Origin: Bacillus sp. FJAT-49711
Lineage (GTDB): Bacteria; Bacillota; Bacilli; Bacillales; Bacillaceae_C
Direction of reading: 5' to 3'
NCBI RefSeq assembly: GCF_018343715.1
Contig: NZ_JAGYPL010000006.1
Location: forward strand, 1 to 64,000
Length of the DNA: 64,000 nt
A model generated the notes under the pieces. That model searched no databases. It saw only the letters and a list, made by a program, of their open reading frames with translations, and was not told the origin of the DNA. Below are positions 8,059 to 15,957 of this stretch, in pieces. How positions within the stretch are numbered: position 1 is the first letter of the stretch; each line of letters opens with the position of its first letter. The position numbers and the translations under genes are program-made.

Positions 8059-9279
8059 TTAAAGCGAGCCCGAGACGATCTCTCCTTTGAACATCGTAGC
8101 TGCTCGTTTCGATTTTCTTGCAATGGTTTCAGCAGAACAAGATGCATCAACTAATACGACATTTGCTTCGTCTCCCACTTTCGGCCAGACCTGTTTTCCC
8201 TCAGGGTTAAGAGGTGTTTTGCCACCGGTAATAAAATAGAGAGTTTGTGCTAATGATCGTTCATCGCTCCATCTTGAAATTTCCGCTAATCGTCCAGCTC
8301 GTTCTAAAATATCACCATTCCCAAAAGGTGACCAAACATCAAAAATATTATCGCATCCTACGGCAACTGAAACTCCTTTTCTGTGTAATAAACCTACAGG
8401 TGGAAACTTTCGACCAATTGGAACACTCGTAATAATAGTGATTCCTGCATCATCCAATTGATCTGCCATGGCTTCTGCTTGAGTTTCCGATATATCCCCA
8501 AGTCCAAATGCATGGCTGATTGCAACCTTCCCTTGTAGACCGGCTTCTTTTGTTAACTGAGCCAATCTTTTCATTGTGAAAATTCCTAGATGGTCTGCAT
8601 CATGTAAATGCAAATCGATTCCTGCATTACCTACTACCGCAAGTTCAACCATTTCTTGTAAAGAAGCTTCTATATCTCCATCCACTGTGGCAGGGTCTAC
8701 ACCACCAACAAAGCTCGCTCCTTGTCGAATAGCTTCTCTTACTAAATCCTTTGCCTTCGTACGTAATAAACCATGTTGTGGAAATGCAACAATTTCATAC
8801 GAAAGCTTTCCTTCAAACTTTTGCAATGCTTTTTGACCTTCTTCTAAATTCTTTAATCCAACCTCAGGGTATATGTCTACATGTGTACGTATATGAGTCA
8901 CTCCGGCTTTCAAATATCGTTCAAGTAACTTTTCTGCACGTTCTTGCGTGGTAGTCTCCAAAGAAGGAAGAACTTTTTTTTCAATTTCAAGTCGTTCAAA
9001 TATACTGTTAACAGGTGTGACTGCGCGCCACTTGTCAACTAGCAATGTTTTATCCAAATGACAATGTTTTTCTATAAAAGATGGAAGAACTAATAACTGT
9101 TTTGCATCTATTTTTTGTACATCATCTGCAATGGTTTCATCAGAGGAAATAATCTTTGCGATCTTTCCTTCCTGTATGAATAAATGAAAACATGCAGTCT
9201 GCGTTCCTGTTATGACATCATGATCGAATTGGTAGCCAGTCTCTAGTCGGGCATTTGTTAACCAAAAAGTAGAACTCAT
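8059..9279 (-). CDS. Cytosine-deaminase-like amidohydrolase, copy A
   Basis: A 406-residue metal-dependent hydrolase of the amidohydrolase superfamily, cytosine deaminase (CodA/YahJ) branch. The first metal motif is H-C-H-L-D-K (His72, His74), a further DLHLHD block lies near residue 225, and ISHAFGLGD and the VGCDNIFDVWSPFG block provide the remaining metal-site histidine and aspartate. These enzymes act in the cytoplasm on cyclic amides or amidines; the substrate is not readable here. It is the last gene of a three-gene operon, 25 bases after its paralogue. The start follows an AAAGGAAAG site. Confidence 0.85.
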   Translation of the reverse strand: MSSTFWLTNARLETGYQFDHDVITGTQTACFHLFIQEGKIAKIISSDETIADDVQKIDAKQLLVLPSFIEKHCHLDKTLLVDKWRAVTPVNSIFERLEIEKKVLPSLETTTQERAEKLLERYLKAGVTHIRTHVDIYPEVGLKNLEEGQKALQKFEGKLSYEIVAFPQHGLLRTKAKDLVREAIRQGASFVGGVDPATVDGDIEASLQEMVELAVVGNAGIDLHLHDADHLGIFTMKRLAQLTKEAGLQGKVAISHAFGLGDISETQAEAMADQLDDAGITIITSVPIGRKFPPVGLLHRKGVSVAVGCDNIFDVWSPFGNGDILERAGRLAEISRWSDERSLAQTLYFITGGKTPLNPEGKQVWPKVGDEANVVLVDASCSAETIARKSKRAATMFKGEIVSGSL

Positions 9280-9304
9280 AGTATCTTTCCTTTCTTTTTC
9301 AATA

Positions 9305-10528
9305 TTAAAGTTCCCCAGAAACGATCTTTCCTTTAAAGATTACAGCTTTTCTTTCCGCACGTCGTGCAACAGCTTCAGCGGAACAGCTTGCATGAACGAG
9401 AACAAGATTGGCATCATCACCAACATTTGGCCAAACACATTCACCACTTTTATTAAGAGGAGTTATGCCACCTGTAATATATCCTAAGGTTTGTCCAAGT
9501 GAACGCTCATCACTAAGACCAAATCGTTCTGCTAACGTTCCTGCTTTTTCCAAACTGTCTCCTTTTCCGAATGGGGACCAGTGATCTGTAATGCTATCAT
9601 CACCTAGGGAGATGTCTACCCCTTTTTTATGCAAGAGAGGAATCGGGATCGTTCTTCCAATCGGAACAGATGAAGTAATTGAAATTCCTTGGTGAGCCAG
9701 TAACTCGGCGACTTCACTCGCTTCTTTAGGAGGGATATCAGCAAATGCCAATGCATGGCTAATCGTGACTTTACCTTGCCATCCGGCTTCTTCTGTTAGA
9801 GATGCTAATCGCTTAAACGTAAAAATACCTAAATGACCTGGGTCATGTATATGAAGATCGATGTTTGCATTGGCTTCTATAGCTAGTTCCATCACCGTTT
9901 GTAATGATTTCTCAATATTTTCATCAATTGATGCAGGGTCTACCCCACCAACTAAGGAAGCTCCACTGCGTAATGCTTCCTTCACTAATGAAATAGAATT
10001 GCTGCGCAATAAACCGTGTTGTGGGAATGCAACGATTTCAACAGAAGCTTTATCTTTATATGCTTCCGTTGCGCGTAATACGGCTTCTAAATTTTTTAAT
10101 CCAATAAAAGGATCAACATTGCAATGTGTACGAATATGAGTCGAACCGTTACTTAACAACAAATCTAATAGCTTTTTCGCCCTTTCCTCGGCAACGGGCA
10201 ATAAGCGTGGAAGTAGTTCTTCCTCTTCTTCTAACCGTGTGATCAACCCTTTAGTTGGAATAGTAGGGGCTTTCCAAGGACCTCCGTAATACGTTTTATC
10301 AATATGAATGTGCATGTCTCTAAACGATGGAAGCATTAAATAATGATTCGCGTCCCGTTTAGGTAGATGGGTTTCTAACAGTTTGTCTGCTTCAACAATT
10401 TCTTTTATTTTTCCATCTTCTATCTTTACATGGAAACATTCTGTTTTCGTTCCTGTAACTGTACCATTTTCGTAATGGTATCCAGTTTCTAAATGGACAT
10501 TCGTTAACCAGTATGATGAATTTGTCAT
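9305..10528 (-). CDS. Cytosine-deaminase-like amidohydrolase, copy B
   Basis: A 407-residue paralogue of the next gene in the operon, matching it from end to end including the unusual N-terminal pattern WLTN-LETGY. Metal motif H-I-H-I-D-K (His73, His75), a DLHIHD block, ISHALAFAD, and GDDSITDHWSPFG near the C-terminal third. The tandem pair suggests a recent duplication with possible substrate divergence. It starts 31 bases after the ankyrin lipoprotein gene, with an AGAAGGGAC ribosome binding site. Confidence 0.85.
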   Translation of the reverse strand: MTNSSYWLTNVHLETGYHYENGTVTGTKTECFHVKIEDGKIKEIVEADKLLETHLPKRDANHYLMLPSFRDMHIHIDKTYYGGPWKAPTIPTKGLITRLEEEEELLPRLLPVAEERAKKLLDLLLSNGSTHIRTHCNVDPFIGLKNLEAVLRATEAYKDKASVEIVAFPQHGLLRSNSISLVKEALRSGASLVGGVDPASIDENIEKSLQTVMELAIEANANIDLHIHDPGHLGIFTFKRLASLTEEAGWQGKVTISHALAFADIPPKEASEVAELLAHQGISITSSVPIGRTIPIPLLHKKGVDISLGDDSITDHWSPFGKGDSLEKAGTLAERFGLSDERSLGQTLGYITGGITPLNKSGECVWPNVGDDANLVLVHASCSAEAVARRAERKAVIFKGKIVSGEL

Positions 10529-10559
10529 TTTTTAACGTCCCTTCTTAAAAGCTGGCGAT

Positions 10560-11267
10560 TTATTCTACCGCTTTTTTTAATATATTTTCAATTGCTTGGA
10601 ATCCACGTGTTTGAGCGTGTTCTAAAGGAGTAATTCCTTCACGATCACTAATATTGGGATCTGCTCTGTGGTCTACTAGCAGCTGAACAATCTTTTGATG
10701 ATTATCTCCGCCGTCACCTAGAATGACCGCTTCTAATAATGCTGTCCAATTTAAATTATTGATGTGATTTACGTCAATATCCGAACGATTAAGAAGTTCA
10801 TTAACAACTTCAACATGACCTCGTTCTGATGCTGGTATAAGAGCCGTACCCCCAAACCGGTTCGTAAGCTTCGTGTCTGCACCCGCATCAATCGCAAGTT
10901 TTACGATTTCAAGCAACCCTTCTGCTCCGGCATACAGGATCACATTGTTTAATTTGTTGTCACGAATATTTATGTCTGCACCTTTTTGGATGAGTGCTTT
11001 TACTGTATCTACATTATTGTTATAAGTCGCTGCTAAAACAGCTGTTCTCCCAAGATCATCCGTTGCATTAATATTTGCACCATCTTCTAGCAATTTCAGA
11101 ACATTTTCGGTATCTCCTTTTTCAGCCGATGAAATGAATTGTTGATTCATAAGTTCCACCTTCTTTTCTTTAGATTGCGATTCTTTCTGTAAACTCTCTG
11201 AAGAATTGGGAATTCCATGACACCCTGCAAGCAAAACAACAACTAAAATCATGAAGAAACGATACAT
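10560..11267 (-). CDS. Ankyrin-repeat lipoprotein
   Basis: A 235-residue protein with a lipoprotein signal peptide and lipobox LAGC (Cys16), so it should be anchored on the outer face of the membrane. Residues about 40-235 are five or six ankyrin repeats, each near 33 residues, with recurring phrases such as GADINATDDLGRTAV, GADTKLTNRFGGTAL and EGITPLEHA. Ankyrin repeats are protein-binding modules. It leads the operon with the two amidohydrolases and is divergent from the LysR gene. An AAGGAGA site precedes the ATG. Its partner is unknown; a cytoplasmic enzyme and an external ankyrin protein in one operon is a curious mix. Confidence 0.85.
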   Translation of the reverse strand: MYRFFMILVVVLLAGCHGIPNSSESLQKESQSKEKKVELMNQQFISSAEKGDTENVLKLLEDGANINATDDLGRTAVLAATYNNNVDTVKALIQKGADINIRDNKLNNVILYAGAEGLLEIVKLAIDAGADTKLTNRFGGTALIPASERGHVEVVNELLNRSDIDVNHINNLNWTALLEAVILGDGGDNHQKIVQLLVDHRADPNISDREGITPLEHAQTRGFQAIENILKKAVE

Positions 11268-11318
11268 CCACGTATCTCCTTTTCCTGTCTATATAAAAAT
11301 GCTAACATAAGAGTATGT

Positions 11319-11364
11319 ATATGAAAAATATAAAAAAAATAAGTTTTACTTAAGTTTTTCATAT
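11319..11364. promoter_or_regulatory. Divergent regulatory region with inverted repeat
   Basis: ATATGAAAAA (11319-11328) and TTTTTCATAT (11355-11364) form a perfect 10-bp inverted repeat in the 120-base gap between the ankyrin and LysR genes. A TATAAT at 11362-11367 could be the -10 of the LysR gene. LysR proteins usually act from such shared regions. Inference from position and symmetry. Confidence 0.45.
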
Positions 11365-11387
11365 AATAAAAAGGAGGATTTTCAGCG

Positions 11388-12257
11388 ATGGATATAAGAC
11401 AGCTACGATATTTTATAGCGATTGTAGAGGAAAGAAAAATTTCCGCTGCTGCTGAAAGACTGCATATATCTCAACCTCCATTAAGCCAACAATTAAAAAC
11501 AATGGAAGATGAACTAGGCTCAAGATTAGTTGAGAGAAGTGGAAGACATTTTGAAGTAACAGAAGCCGGAAAAGCTTTATATAAATATGCCTTGCGAGTG
11601 ACACAGTTAATGGAGGAGGCGAAAATAGAAGTCAAGGAAGTGGGAAATGGAGTAAATGGCAGGCTTACATTAGGCATTAACACGTTTTCAGCTGTTAAGT
11701 TAGCTGAAATACTTCATAAATTTCAAAAACAATACCCTAAAGTTACTTATAAAATTCAACAAAATGAATCCGCACATCTTTGTAAATTAGTAAGAGAGCG
11801 GATAGTTGAGCTTGCGATCATTCGATTGCCGCTCGAGTTGGATGATTTATCGGTTCTCCATCTTCATTCTGAGCCTTTTTATTTTATTACATCAAAAAAA
11901 CGAAAACGGACTGGTAATGAAATCTCACTTGCTGATATTCAAAACGAACCACTCATTTTACCTAGCACGGAAGGATTAGGTGTGCATTATGTGATTATGG
12001 AGGCATTTTCTAAATTTCAAATACATCCTAACGTTGTTGGTGAATGTTCCGATATTACACTTTTGATGGACTTAGTCGCATCCGATTTTGGTGCTGCCAT
12101 TGTTCCAGAAACATTACTTAAATGCCATAAAGGATATCCAATACATGCCTACAAAATTTCAAGCAAAACACTGTCCGCATCCGTCGGATTAATATGGCTG
12201 AAAAATCATTACTTGTCTAAGACTGCTCAAAACTTCGTAGATTTAATAAAAAAATAA
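11388..12257 (+). CDS. LysR-family transcriptional regulator
   Basis: A 289-residue regulator with the classic N-terminal winged helix (about 1-60: MDIRQLRYFIAIVEE, then AAAERLHISQPPLSQQ) and a C-terminal effector-binding domain (about 90-289). An AAGGAGGA ribosome binding site precedes the ATG. It is divergent from the ankyrin/amidohydrolase operon and, by the usual LysR layout, is the likely regulator of that operon and of itself, perhaps responding to the amidohydrolase substrate. Confidence 0.9.
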   Translation: MDIRQLRYFIAIVEERKISAAAERLHISQPPLSQQLKTMEDELGSRLVERSGRHFEVTEAGKALYKYALRVTQLMEEAKIEVKEVGNGVNGRLTLGINTFSAVKLAEILHKFQKQYPKVTYKIQQNESAHLCKLVRERIVELAIIRLPLELDDLSVLHLHSEPFYFITSKKRKRTGNEISLADIQNEPLILPSTEGLGVHYVIMEAFSKFQIHPNVVGECSDITLLMDLVASDFGAAIVPETLLKCHKGYPIHAYKISSKTLSASVGLIWLKNHYLSKTAQNFVDLIKK

Positions 12258-12413
12258 TTGGGGTTTATCAAGAAACTTATCACTAGACTAACGAGGGGAG
12301 TGATTTTACCACTCCTGTAAAGCAAGGGAATACCGAAGACCTAGTAGTGGAATATCATATAAGACCATCATCCTATTTGGAAGAAAACCCCAGACTTATT
12401 ATCAGAATAGTGG

Positions 12414-12419
12414 TATAAT
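12414..12419 (+). promoter_or_regulatory. Extended -10 promoter of the small toxin gene
   Basis: TATAAT preceded by TGG gives an extended -10 element; the -35 position (CAGACT, 12391-12396) is weak. Transcription from about 12426 would give a leader of roughly 60 bases containing the long-range pairing arm at 12442-12452. Confidence 0.5.
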
Positions 12420-12441
12420 TAAAAAACAATAGAATAGGTTT

Positions 12442-12580
12442 CTCAAGGGTGGTCAGCATACCTCTATAGAAAGGGGGAGTGCTTGTGTCGGTCTTTGAAG
12501 CGTTGATTTTTGCGTGTACCTTTGCAGGCTTACTCGTGGCAATGCTACAAACTGGACCAAAAAAATAACCCACCCTTGAG
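12442..12580 (+). other. Long-range 5'-3' pairing arms of the toxin mRNA
   Basis: CTCAAGGGTGG (12442-12452) is the exact complement of CCACCCTTGAG (12570-12580), enclosing the whole toxin frame. The 3' arm can alternatively pair locally with AAGGGGTG (12592-12599). Switching between full-length inactive and processed active forms through such arms is known for type I toxin mRNAs. Confidence 0.65.
12485..12568 (+). CDS. Small holin-like toxin peptide (type I toxin candidate)
   Basis: A 27-codon frame starting at GTG, 5 bases after AAAGGGGGAG. The peptide begins MSVFEAL, continues with a hydrophobic stretch (about 7-21) and ends GPKK. This is the shape of the Bacillus BsrE/BsrH/TxpA and putative holin-like toxin families: short N-terminal (S/T)-x-(F/Y)-(E/Q)-(A/S)-L motif, one membrane helix and a lysine tail. 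Such peptides act at the membrane and are silenced by an antisense RNA (family knowledge). Support here also comes from an 11-bp pairing between the leader (12442-12452) and the sequence just after the stop (12570-12580). It is a standalone locus between the LysR gene and a sugar transporter operon. Confidence 0.75.
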   Translation: MSVFEALIFACTFAGLLVAMLQTGPKK

Positions 12581-12722
12581 CCTCCAAGCATAAGGGGTGA
12601 GTTAATTTCCTTCTCATAGCCGATTGCCCAAGGAGGGAACCTTCTATTGGATGGACCGCGTTGTGCTTTAAGGTAAGCGCAGTGTTCCAGCACCAGCGGT
12701 CTTTTAAAATATGCTTCTCTAT
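12559..12722 (-). ncRNA. Candidate antisense RNA antitoxin
   Basis: On the minus strand, CACCCCTT (12599-12592) and AAGGGTG (12577-12571) form a hairpin followed by GTTATTTTTTT, a good terminator ending near 12559 inside the toxin 3' end. A possible promoter is TTAGTC (12758-12753), an 18-base spacer and TATTAT (12734-12729). The resulting RNA would be about 160 nt and overlap the toxin transcript tail, as in TxpA/RatA-like pairs. The terminator is clear, the promoter tentative. Confidence 0.5.
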
Positions 12723-12878
12723 ACTTTTATAATACCTGAAATTATGTAAGGTGACTAATGTAATGGTAAATAGTAACACTTTATAGATTTATAGCATCCT
12801 GTACTTCCCGAAATAGTTCATATTCAAGCAAGTAATTTTGGGACTAACACTTATTAGCTATAAAGTTTGGGATATCGG

Positions 12879-12912
12879 AGGACATCAATCATTGTATTGA
12901 TGTCCTTTAATG
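12879..12912 (+). terminator. Orphan terminator-like hairpin
   Basis: AGGACATCAAT (12879-12889) pairs with ATTGATGTCCT (12896-12906), followed by TTAATGTT. No gene lies just upstream; it may end the toxin-region transcript. The rest of 12910-13340 shows no gene and is AT-rich, apart from the GTAAGCG box at 13214-13220. Confidence 0.5.
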
Positions 12913-13349
12913 TTGGCAATGTAAACAACCGCCGAAGTGCTGCTCTAAGCGGTGATACATTCTTTATCTGAGGGTACCAAACTTAATACAGATCTTCGAA
13001 ACTATAAGTTCATATCATATTAAATTCATCATAACCTTTTATGTTGTTGTCTTTATTACTTTATGCCTATTGCTTTTGTGATTTCAAAATTGGCATAATT
13101 CCTTCAACATTTTCATATTTCTCCTTATAGGGCTTTATTCATTAAATAAATATTTCACAAAATCCATCCTATTCTAACCTCAAAAACTATTTTACAAAAA
13201 ATATTATTATAAAGTAAGCGAAGAAAAATGACAAAGTTCATTGGTTTTTACAACATAATTCTCATCTTTGAAAAAAATAATCTTCCATTTCTAGAAAACA
13301 TATGATAATATCTATGGAAAATAGATTGAATGTTTAATTGATTAAGAAT

Positions 13350-13363
13350 TGTAATCGCTTACC
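13350..13363. promoter_or_regulatory. cre-like operator upstream of the second sugar transporter
   Basis: TGTAATCGCTTACC fits the catabolite-responsive element consensus TGWAANCGNTNWCA except at the last base, and read on the other strand contains GTAAGCGATTAC, the box also seen at 850 and 4780. CcpA or a LacI-type repressor could bind. It lies about 150 bases before the lipoprotein start. Confidence 0.5.
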
Positions 13364-13510
13364 AATGTATTTTGTATCGTAAGTAGTTTGTAATTAGGAG
13401 AAAAGTATTAGCCTGTGAAAATAAGGGAGGTGGTTTTGCTCAAAATCTTGCGGCATATGAATCAAATTGTAGTAACAAAAAGGAACACAATAAAAAAGGG
13501 GGTAATTGGA

Positions 13511-14863
13511 TTGAGGAAAGTGTCAAGTTTCTACAAGGTTTTTATGATGGTTTTTATTTTAGTTATTTCCGCTGCTTTGACTGGTTGTGGAGGATCTGAA
13601 TCCACTGGAGGAAGCAAAGGCGGCGACAAAAAAGTAGAAATTACTTGGCTTGTTAGAACAGATGCCAATATGATTGAATGGGAAAAACAAACAATCAAAG
13701 ATTTTGAAGCAAAAAACCCGAATATTAAAGTGAAATTGGAAACAATTCCACAAGATGAGATTGACCAACGTTTAACGACTATGATTTCAAGTGGAAATGT
13801 ACCAGATGTATGGTCCTCCAACTGGGCTAATTCAGGATTTGCGACATATCGCGGGATGGACGCATTACTTGATTTAACTCCTTATGTTGAAAATGATGCA
13901 CAACAGCTTAGTGGAATTCCGGATCACTTAATGGATATTTATAAAATTGATGGGAAAGTTTATGGAATTCCAATGTTAGGTATTGGAAGCTATTTATTCT
14001 ATAACAAAGATTTATTTGATGAAGCTGGATTAGAATACCCGACAACTGATTGGAATGATACTTCATGGAATTGGGAAAAAGCTCTTGAATACGCTAAAAA
14101 ATTAACAAAGGACACTGGTAAAAGTGCAGACAAGATTTATGGATTGCTAGATAATAATTCACCTGCACGTAAGGCTTGGTCATTTGGTGGTGAATTCTGG
14201 AAACCAGAAGCATATACAACAGGTGTTATGGGCGAACCAGCCATTCTTGATAATCCTAAAAATGCTGAAGCACTTCAATTTTTTGCTGATTTAATTAATA
14301 AACATAAGGTTTCACCTAACCCATCTGCACTTGACGCCGTTTCTCAACTTGGTGATCCATTTATGACAGGTAAAGTGGCTATGGTTGTAAACGGTGGTTG
14401 GGGATTCTGGGCATATAAGCCAGCTGAATTTAATTGGGGTGTTGCACCAATTCCATATGCCGATGGACGTATTGCAACTCTATACGTGGATCCATGGAAT
14501 ATTAGTGCGAAAAGTAAACATCCAGATGAGTCTTGGGAATTTGTAAAATTCCTTGCTGATCCTAATGGCGCAGCTAAATCATTCATGCAAGCTACATCCG
14601 CCACTCCAGCAGATTCAACTTTGATGGATGATTGGTATCAACAAATGTCTGAAATCACTGGAATGTCAGTTGAAGAAATCAAACAAGTTAACGATGGTGC
14701 ATTTGTAGACGGTAAAGAAGCAGATAACCATTTGATCACTAAATTCTCTATAATCTCAACAACCATTGATCAAACAATGACAGCCGTTTACGAAGGTAAA
14801 AAGACTGTACAAGAAGGTTTAGAAGAAATTGATAAGAACCTCCGTTCATTAAAATTAGAATAG
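13511..14863 (+). CDS. Sugar-binding lipoprotein of ABC transporter 2
   Basis: A 450-residue extracellular binding protein of the MalE/UgpB-like cluster. I place the start at the TTG at 13511, eight bases after an AAAAAAGGGGG site; this gives a proper lipoprotein signal with lipobox LTGC (Cys26) and a Gly/Ser/Lys linker, whereas an upstream in-frame GTG at 13415 would add 32 residues without signal character. First gene of an operon with two permeases (14991-16818), separated from them by hairpins. The ligand is unknown, probably a mono- or oligosaccharide. The ATPase is not encoded here. Confidence 0.9.
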   Translation: MRKVSSFYKVFMMVFILVISAALTGCGGSESTGGSKGGDKKVEITWLVRTDANMIEWEKQTIKDFEAKNPNIKVKLETIPQDEIDQRLTTMISSGNVPDVWSSNWANSGFATYRGMDALLDLTPYVENDAQQLSGIPDHLMDIYKIDGKVYGIPMLGIGSYLFYNKDLFDEAGLEYPTTDWNDTSWNWEKALEYAKKLTKDTGKSADKIYGLLDNNSPARKAWSFGGEFWKPEAYTTGVMGEPAILDNPKNAEALQFFADLINKHKVSPNPSALDAVSQLGDPFMTGKVAMVVNGGWGFWAYKPAEFNWGVAPIPYADGRIATLYVDPWNISAKSKHPDESWEFVKFLADPNGAAKSFMQATSATPADSTLMDDWYQQMSEITGMSVEEIKQVNDGAFVDGKEADNHLITKFSIISTTIDQTMTAVYEGKKTVQEGLEEIDKNLRSLKLE

Positions 14864-14887
14864 AAGTTTCACAACATAGTATAAGTT

Positions 14888-14935
14888 GAGGGTGTCCCGT
14901 ACAAACTGGGCACCCCTCTAACACAATTTTGTGTT
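14888..14935 (+). other. Intercistronic hairpins between binding protein and permease genes
   Basis: GAGGGTGTCCC (14888-14898) pairs with GGGCACCCCTC (14908-14918), and AACACAATTTTGTGTT (14920-14935) is a second hairpin. Neither is followed by a long T run. Such structures usually protect the upstream message so that binding protein outnumbers permease (inference). Confidence 0.65.
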
Positions 14936-14990
14936 GGCAGGATGTCATTTTCGGCGATACCCTTTTCACAAAAAACGGAGGGAAATTATT

Positions 14991-15941
14991 ATGGATCAAA
15001 AAGTAAATTTATCTACTAATCAAAATGTGATCATTCCAAAAAAACGTAAACTTTCCGCAGAGGCTAAGAAAGAGGAAAGAGCTTTTTGGATATTTATTTC
15101 TCCTTGGATTATCGGATTTTTATTTTTTACGGGTGGTCCAATTATCGCCTCGTTAGTATTAAGTTTTACATCATATAACGTTATTGATGCTCCTAAGTTT
15201 ATCGGTTTTGAAAATTTCGCTGGTCTTTTTGATGACAAGCTTTTTTATAAATCATTGACCGTCACCGCCTATTATGTTGTGCTGGCAGTGCCATTTAGTA
15301 TCATAATCGGACTAGCAATGGCCGTATTGCTTAACCAAAAAGTAAGAGGACAAGCATTTTTTAGAACAATGTTTTACGCTCCATCGATTATATCCGGGGT
15401 TTCTGTAGCATTCCTATGGACTTGGTTATTGAATCCTGATTTTGGAATTGTGAATGGACTTCTTAATGACTTGTTTGGTATCGAAGGACCGGGTTGGTTT
15501 AATGATACAAAAACGGTTATTCCTTCAATGGTTCTAATGCAATTAACAGCTGTTGGTGGAACAATGGTCATTTTTCTAGCAAGTCTACAATCATTGCCTG
15601 CAGAATTGTACGAGGCAGCCGCAATCGATGGTGCCAGCAGATTGAAGCAGTTTTTCAAAATTACTGTACCGCTCATTTCACCGGTTATTTTATTTAATAC
15701 AATCATGGGAATTATCGGATCTTTTCAGGTATTTACACAAGCCTATATTATTACAGGCGGCGGCCCCGATTGGATGTCATATTTCTATGTACTCTATTTA
15801 TTTGATACCGCTTTTAGCCAATTTAGGATGGGATATGCATCCGCTCAGGCATGGATATTATTCATCATCATTTTCACTTTCACCATGCTATCGTTATTGG
15901 CTTCAAAAAAATTAGTACATTATGAATATGATTCGAAATAA
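14991..15941 (+). CDS. Sugar ABC transporter permease (MalF-like)
   Basis: A 316-residue membrane protein with six predicted helices and the EAA loop EAAAIDGASRLKQFF followed by VPL near residue 220. The ATG at 14991 is preceded by AACGGAGGG; an earlier in-frame start at 14931 lies in the hairpin region and lacks a site. It partners the next gene, 16 bases downstream. MalF-type subunits of this family also contact the binding protein. Confidence 0.9.
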   Translation: MDQKVNLSTNQNVIIPKKRKLSAEAKKEERAFWIFISPWIIGFLFFTGGPIIASLVLSFTSYNVIDAPKFIGFENFAGLFDDKLFYKSLTVTAYYVVLAVPFSIIIGLAMAVLLNQKVRGQAFFRTMFYAPSIISGVSVAFLWTWLLNPDFGIVNGLLNDLFGIEGPGWFNDTKTVIPSMVLMQLTAVGGTMVIFLASLQSLPAELYEAAAIDGASRLKQFFKITVPLISPVILFNTIMGIIGSFQVFTQAYIITGGGPDWMSYFYVLYLFDTAFSQFRMGYASAQAWILFIIIFTFTMLSLLASKKLVHYEYDSK

Positions 15942-15957
15942 ATAGGGGGCGATCTTG

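Noticed and set aside
7510-12257. A genomic island integrated at the 3' end of ssrA
   Set aside because: ssrA is a common integration site, but I see no integrase gene and no second copy of the ssrA 3' end in the window.
12297-12315. GGAGTG/CACTCC hairpin after the LysR gene
   Set aside because: Short stem without a T run; could be a weak terminator but not supported enough to list.
12373-12779. Minus-strand frames of 106 and 108 codons opposite the toxin
   Set aside because: They overlap the toxin gene and its pairing arms, have no start signals and no recognisable domains; the antisense RNA explanation fits better.
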